From Brevibacterium marinum (GTDB lineage: Bacteria; Actinomycetota; Actinomycetes; Actinomycetales; Brevibacteriaceae): a stretch of 64,000 nucleotides of DNA. Position numbers and translations under genes: made by a program. Location of the stretch: assembly GCF_011927955.1 (NCBI RefSeq), contig NZ_JAATJN010000001.1, positions 3,596,001 to 3,660,000 on the forward strand. Direction: 5' to 3'. Shown one piece after another: positions 63,216 to 64,000 of the stretch (within the stretch, counting starts at the first letter, position 1; each line of letters begins with the position of its first letter). The notes under the pieces are model-generated. The model searched no databases and was not told where the DNA came from. It saw only the letters and a program-made list of their open reading frames with translations.

Positions 63216-64000
63216 TCAGATCTTGGAGACCTGGTCGAAGCTGAGTTCGACGGGAACATCGCGTTCGAAGATCGACAGCAGCACGGTGAGCTTCTGCGAT
63301 TCCGGACGGATTTCCTGAATCGTTGCGGGGTGCCCCTCGAAGGAACCCTCCTTGACGAGCACGGACTCGCCGACTTCGTATTCCACCTCGGTGACGGGAG
63401 CGGACTTCGCCGCCTGCTCGGCCTGCACGCCTTCGGCCGCAGCGGCTTCGGCCTGACGCTCCTCGAAGATCGGAGCCAGCATCGTGAAGACCTCGTCGAT
63501 GGACAGCGGAGTCGGGTCGTAGGCATTGCCGACGAACCCGGTCACACCCGGGGTGTGGCGGACCGCGCCCCATGACTCATCCGTCAGCTCCATGCGCACG
63601 AGCACATAGCCTGGGATCCGCACACGGCGAACTTGTTTGCGCTGGCCGTTCTTGACCTCGACGACGTCTTCCATCGGCACCTGCGACTCGAAGATGAACT
63701 CTTCGAGGTTGAGGCTGATGGAACGATTCTCAAGATTCTGCTTGACGCGGTTCTCGTAGCCTGCATAGGAGTGGATGACGTACCAGTCACCCTCCAGCAT
63801 GCGCAATTCGGACTTGAATTCTTCGGCCGGGTCGACTTCATCCTCAGCCGCGGTCTCGTCCGATTCGGTCTCGTCAGAGGTCGCTTCGTCCGAACCGACT
63901 TCCTCGGCGTCCGGAGTTTCGTCCGAGCCGGTTTCGTCCGCGGCTGCGGCTTCGTCGGACGCGTCGTCGATCGACGTTTCGTCAGCCGGCACCTCATCGG
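63216..64000 (-). CDS. nusG: Transcription termination/antitermination factor NusG, 5' end outside the window
   Basis: The visible 261 codons hold the NGN domain ([42 protein letters not shown]). An Ala/Gln-rich linker follows (about 80 residues before the end), then the KOW domain ([18 protein letters not shown]). NusG couples polymerase with Rho, NusE/S10 and ribosomes. Before the NGN domain is an acidic extension of at least 60 residues ([14 protein letters not shown] repeats). The frame is still open at the right edge, so the true start lies beyond 64000; the GTG at 63992 is only a possible internal start. Confidence 0.95.
   Translation of the reverse strand, partial: DEVPADETSIDDASDEAAAADETGSDETPDAEEVGSDEATSDETESDETAAEDEVDPAEEFKSELRMLEGDWYVIHSYAGYENRVKQNLENRSISLNLEEFIFESQVPMEDVVEVKNGQRKQVRRVRIPGYVLVRMELTDESWGAVRHTPGVTGFVGNAYDPTPLSIDEVFTMLAPIFEERQAEAAAAEGVQAEQAAKSAPVTEVEYEVGESVLVKEGSFEGHPATIQEIRPESQKLTVLLSIFERDVPVELSFDQVSKI

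Overview
The window comes from a high-GC actinobacterium. The 5' part of its 16S gene, the housekeeping gene order and the GC-rich third codon positions fit Brevibacterium or a close relative (Brevibacteriaceae). This is an inference from sequence recall, not a search. About two thirds of the window is the ribosomal-protein, RNA-polymerase and elongation-factor super-region, nearly all on the minus strand. The rest is central and accessory metabolism. I see no prophage, insertion sequence, CRISPR array or tRNA gene.

Layout. 1-1146: 5' part of a 16S rRNA gene (minus) with its leader and promoter, preceded by an SRAP/HMCES-type gene. 1874-5549: a MarR regulator and a valine/branched-acyl-CoA set (acyl-CoA dehydrogenase, 3-hydroxyisobutyryl-CoA hydrolase, enoyl-CoA hydratase) behind a palindromic operator candidate. 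5704-11382: nitronate monooxygenase-like protein, APP1 phosphatase, trpS, a paired SMR transporter, xthA and an acetyltransferase. 11527-14708: one-carbon module (folD-glyA, with divergent purU). 15032-16552: putP. 16987-20161: alpha operon (infA-rpmJ-rpsM-rpsK-rpoA-rplQ). 20436-23007: MFS transporter and MalY/PatB-type C-S lyase. 23074-25815: secY-adk-map. 26097-30125: spc operon. 30270-35588: S10 operon. 36080-40439: str operon (rpsL-rpsG-fusA-tuf). 40899-43660: furA-katG. 43889-45597: DUF1707 protein and pfkA. 45972-53392: rpoB-rpoC. 53588-56043: two broken genes flanking a metallo-hydrolase. 56208-57183: rplJ-rplL with an attenuator-like leader hairpin. 57610-61639: alcohol dehydrogenase, aldehyde dehydrogenase and a GAF-type regulator. 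61799-64000: rplA, rplK and the 3' part of nusG.

How it works together. Strong inverted repeats divide the ribosomal cluster into units: after tuf, between rpsQ and rplN, between rplO and secY, after rplQ, after rplL, after rplA and after nusG. rpsN and rpsD, found in these operons in many bacteria, are absent here. Several non-ribosomal genes start 6-7 bases after a TANNNT -10 box with no Shine-Dalgarno sequence, so leaderless transcription looks common. No clearly new system is present. The items most worth a second look are the paired arginine-glycine tails of S3 and S5, which should both lie at the ribosome's mRNA entry, the two neighbouring multi-lesion pseudogenes, and a dispersed GGGTTGC-type repeat found downstream of two unrelated genes.
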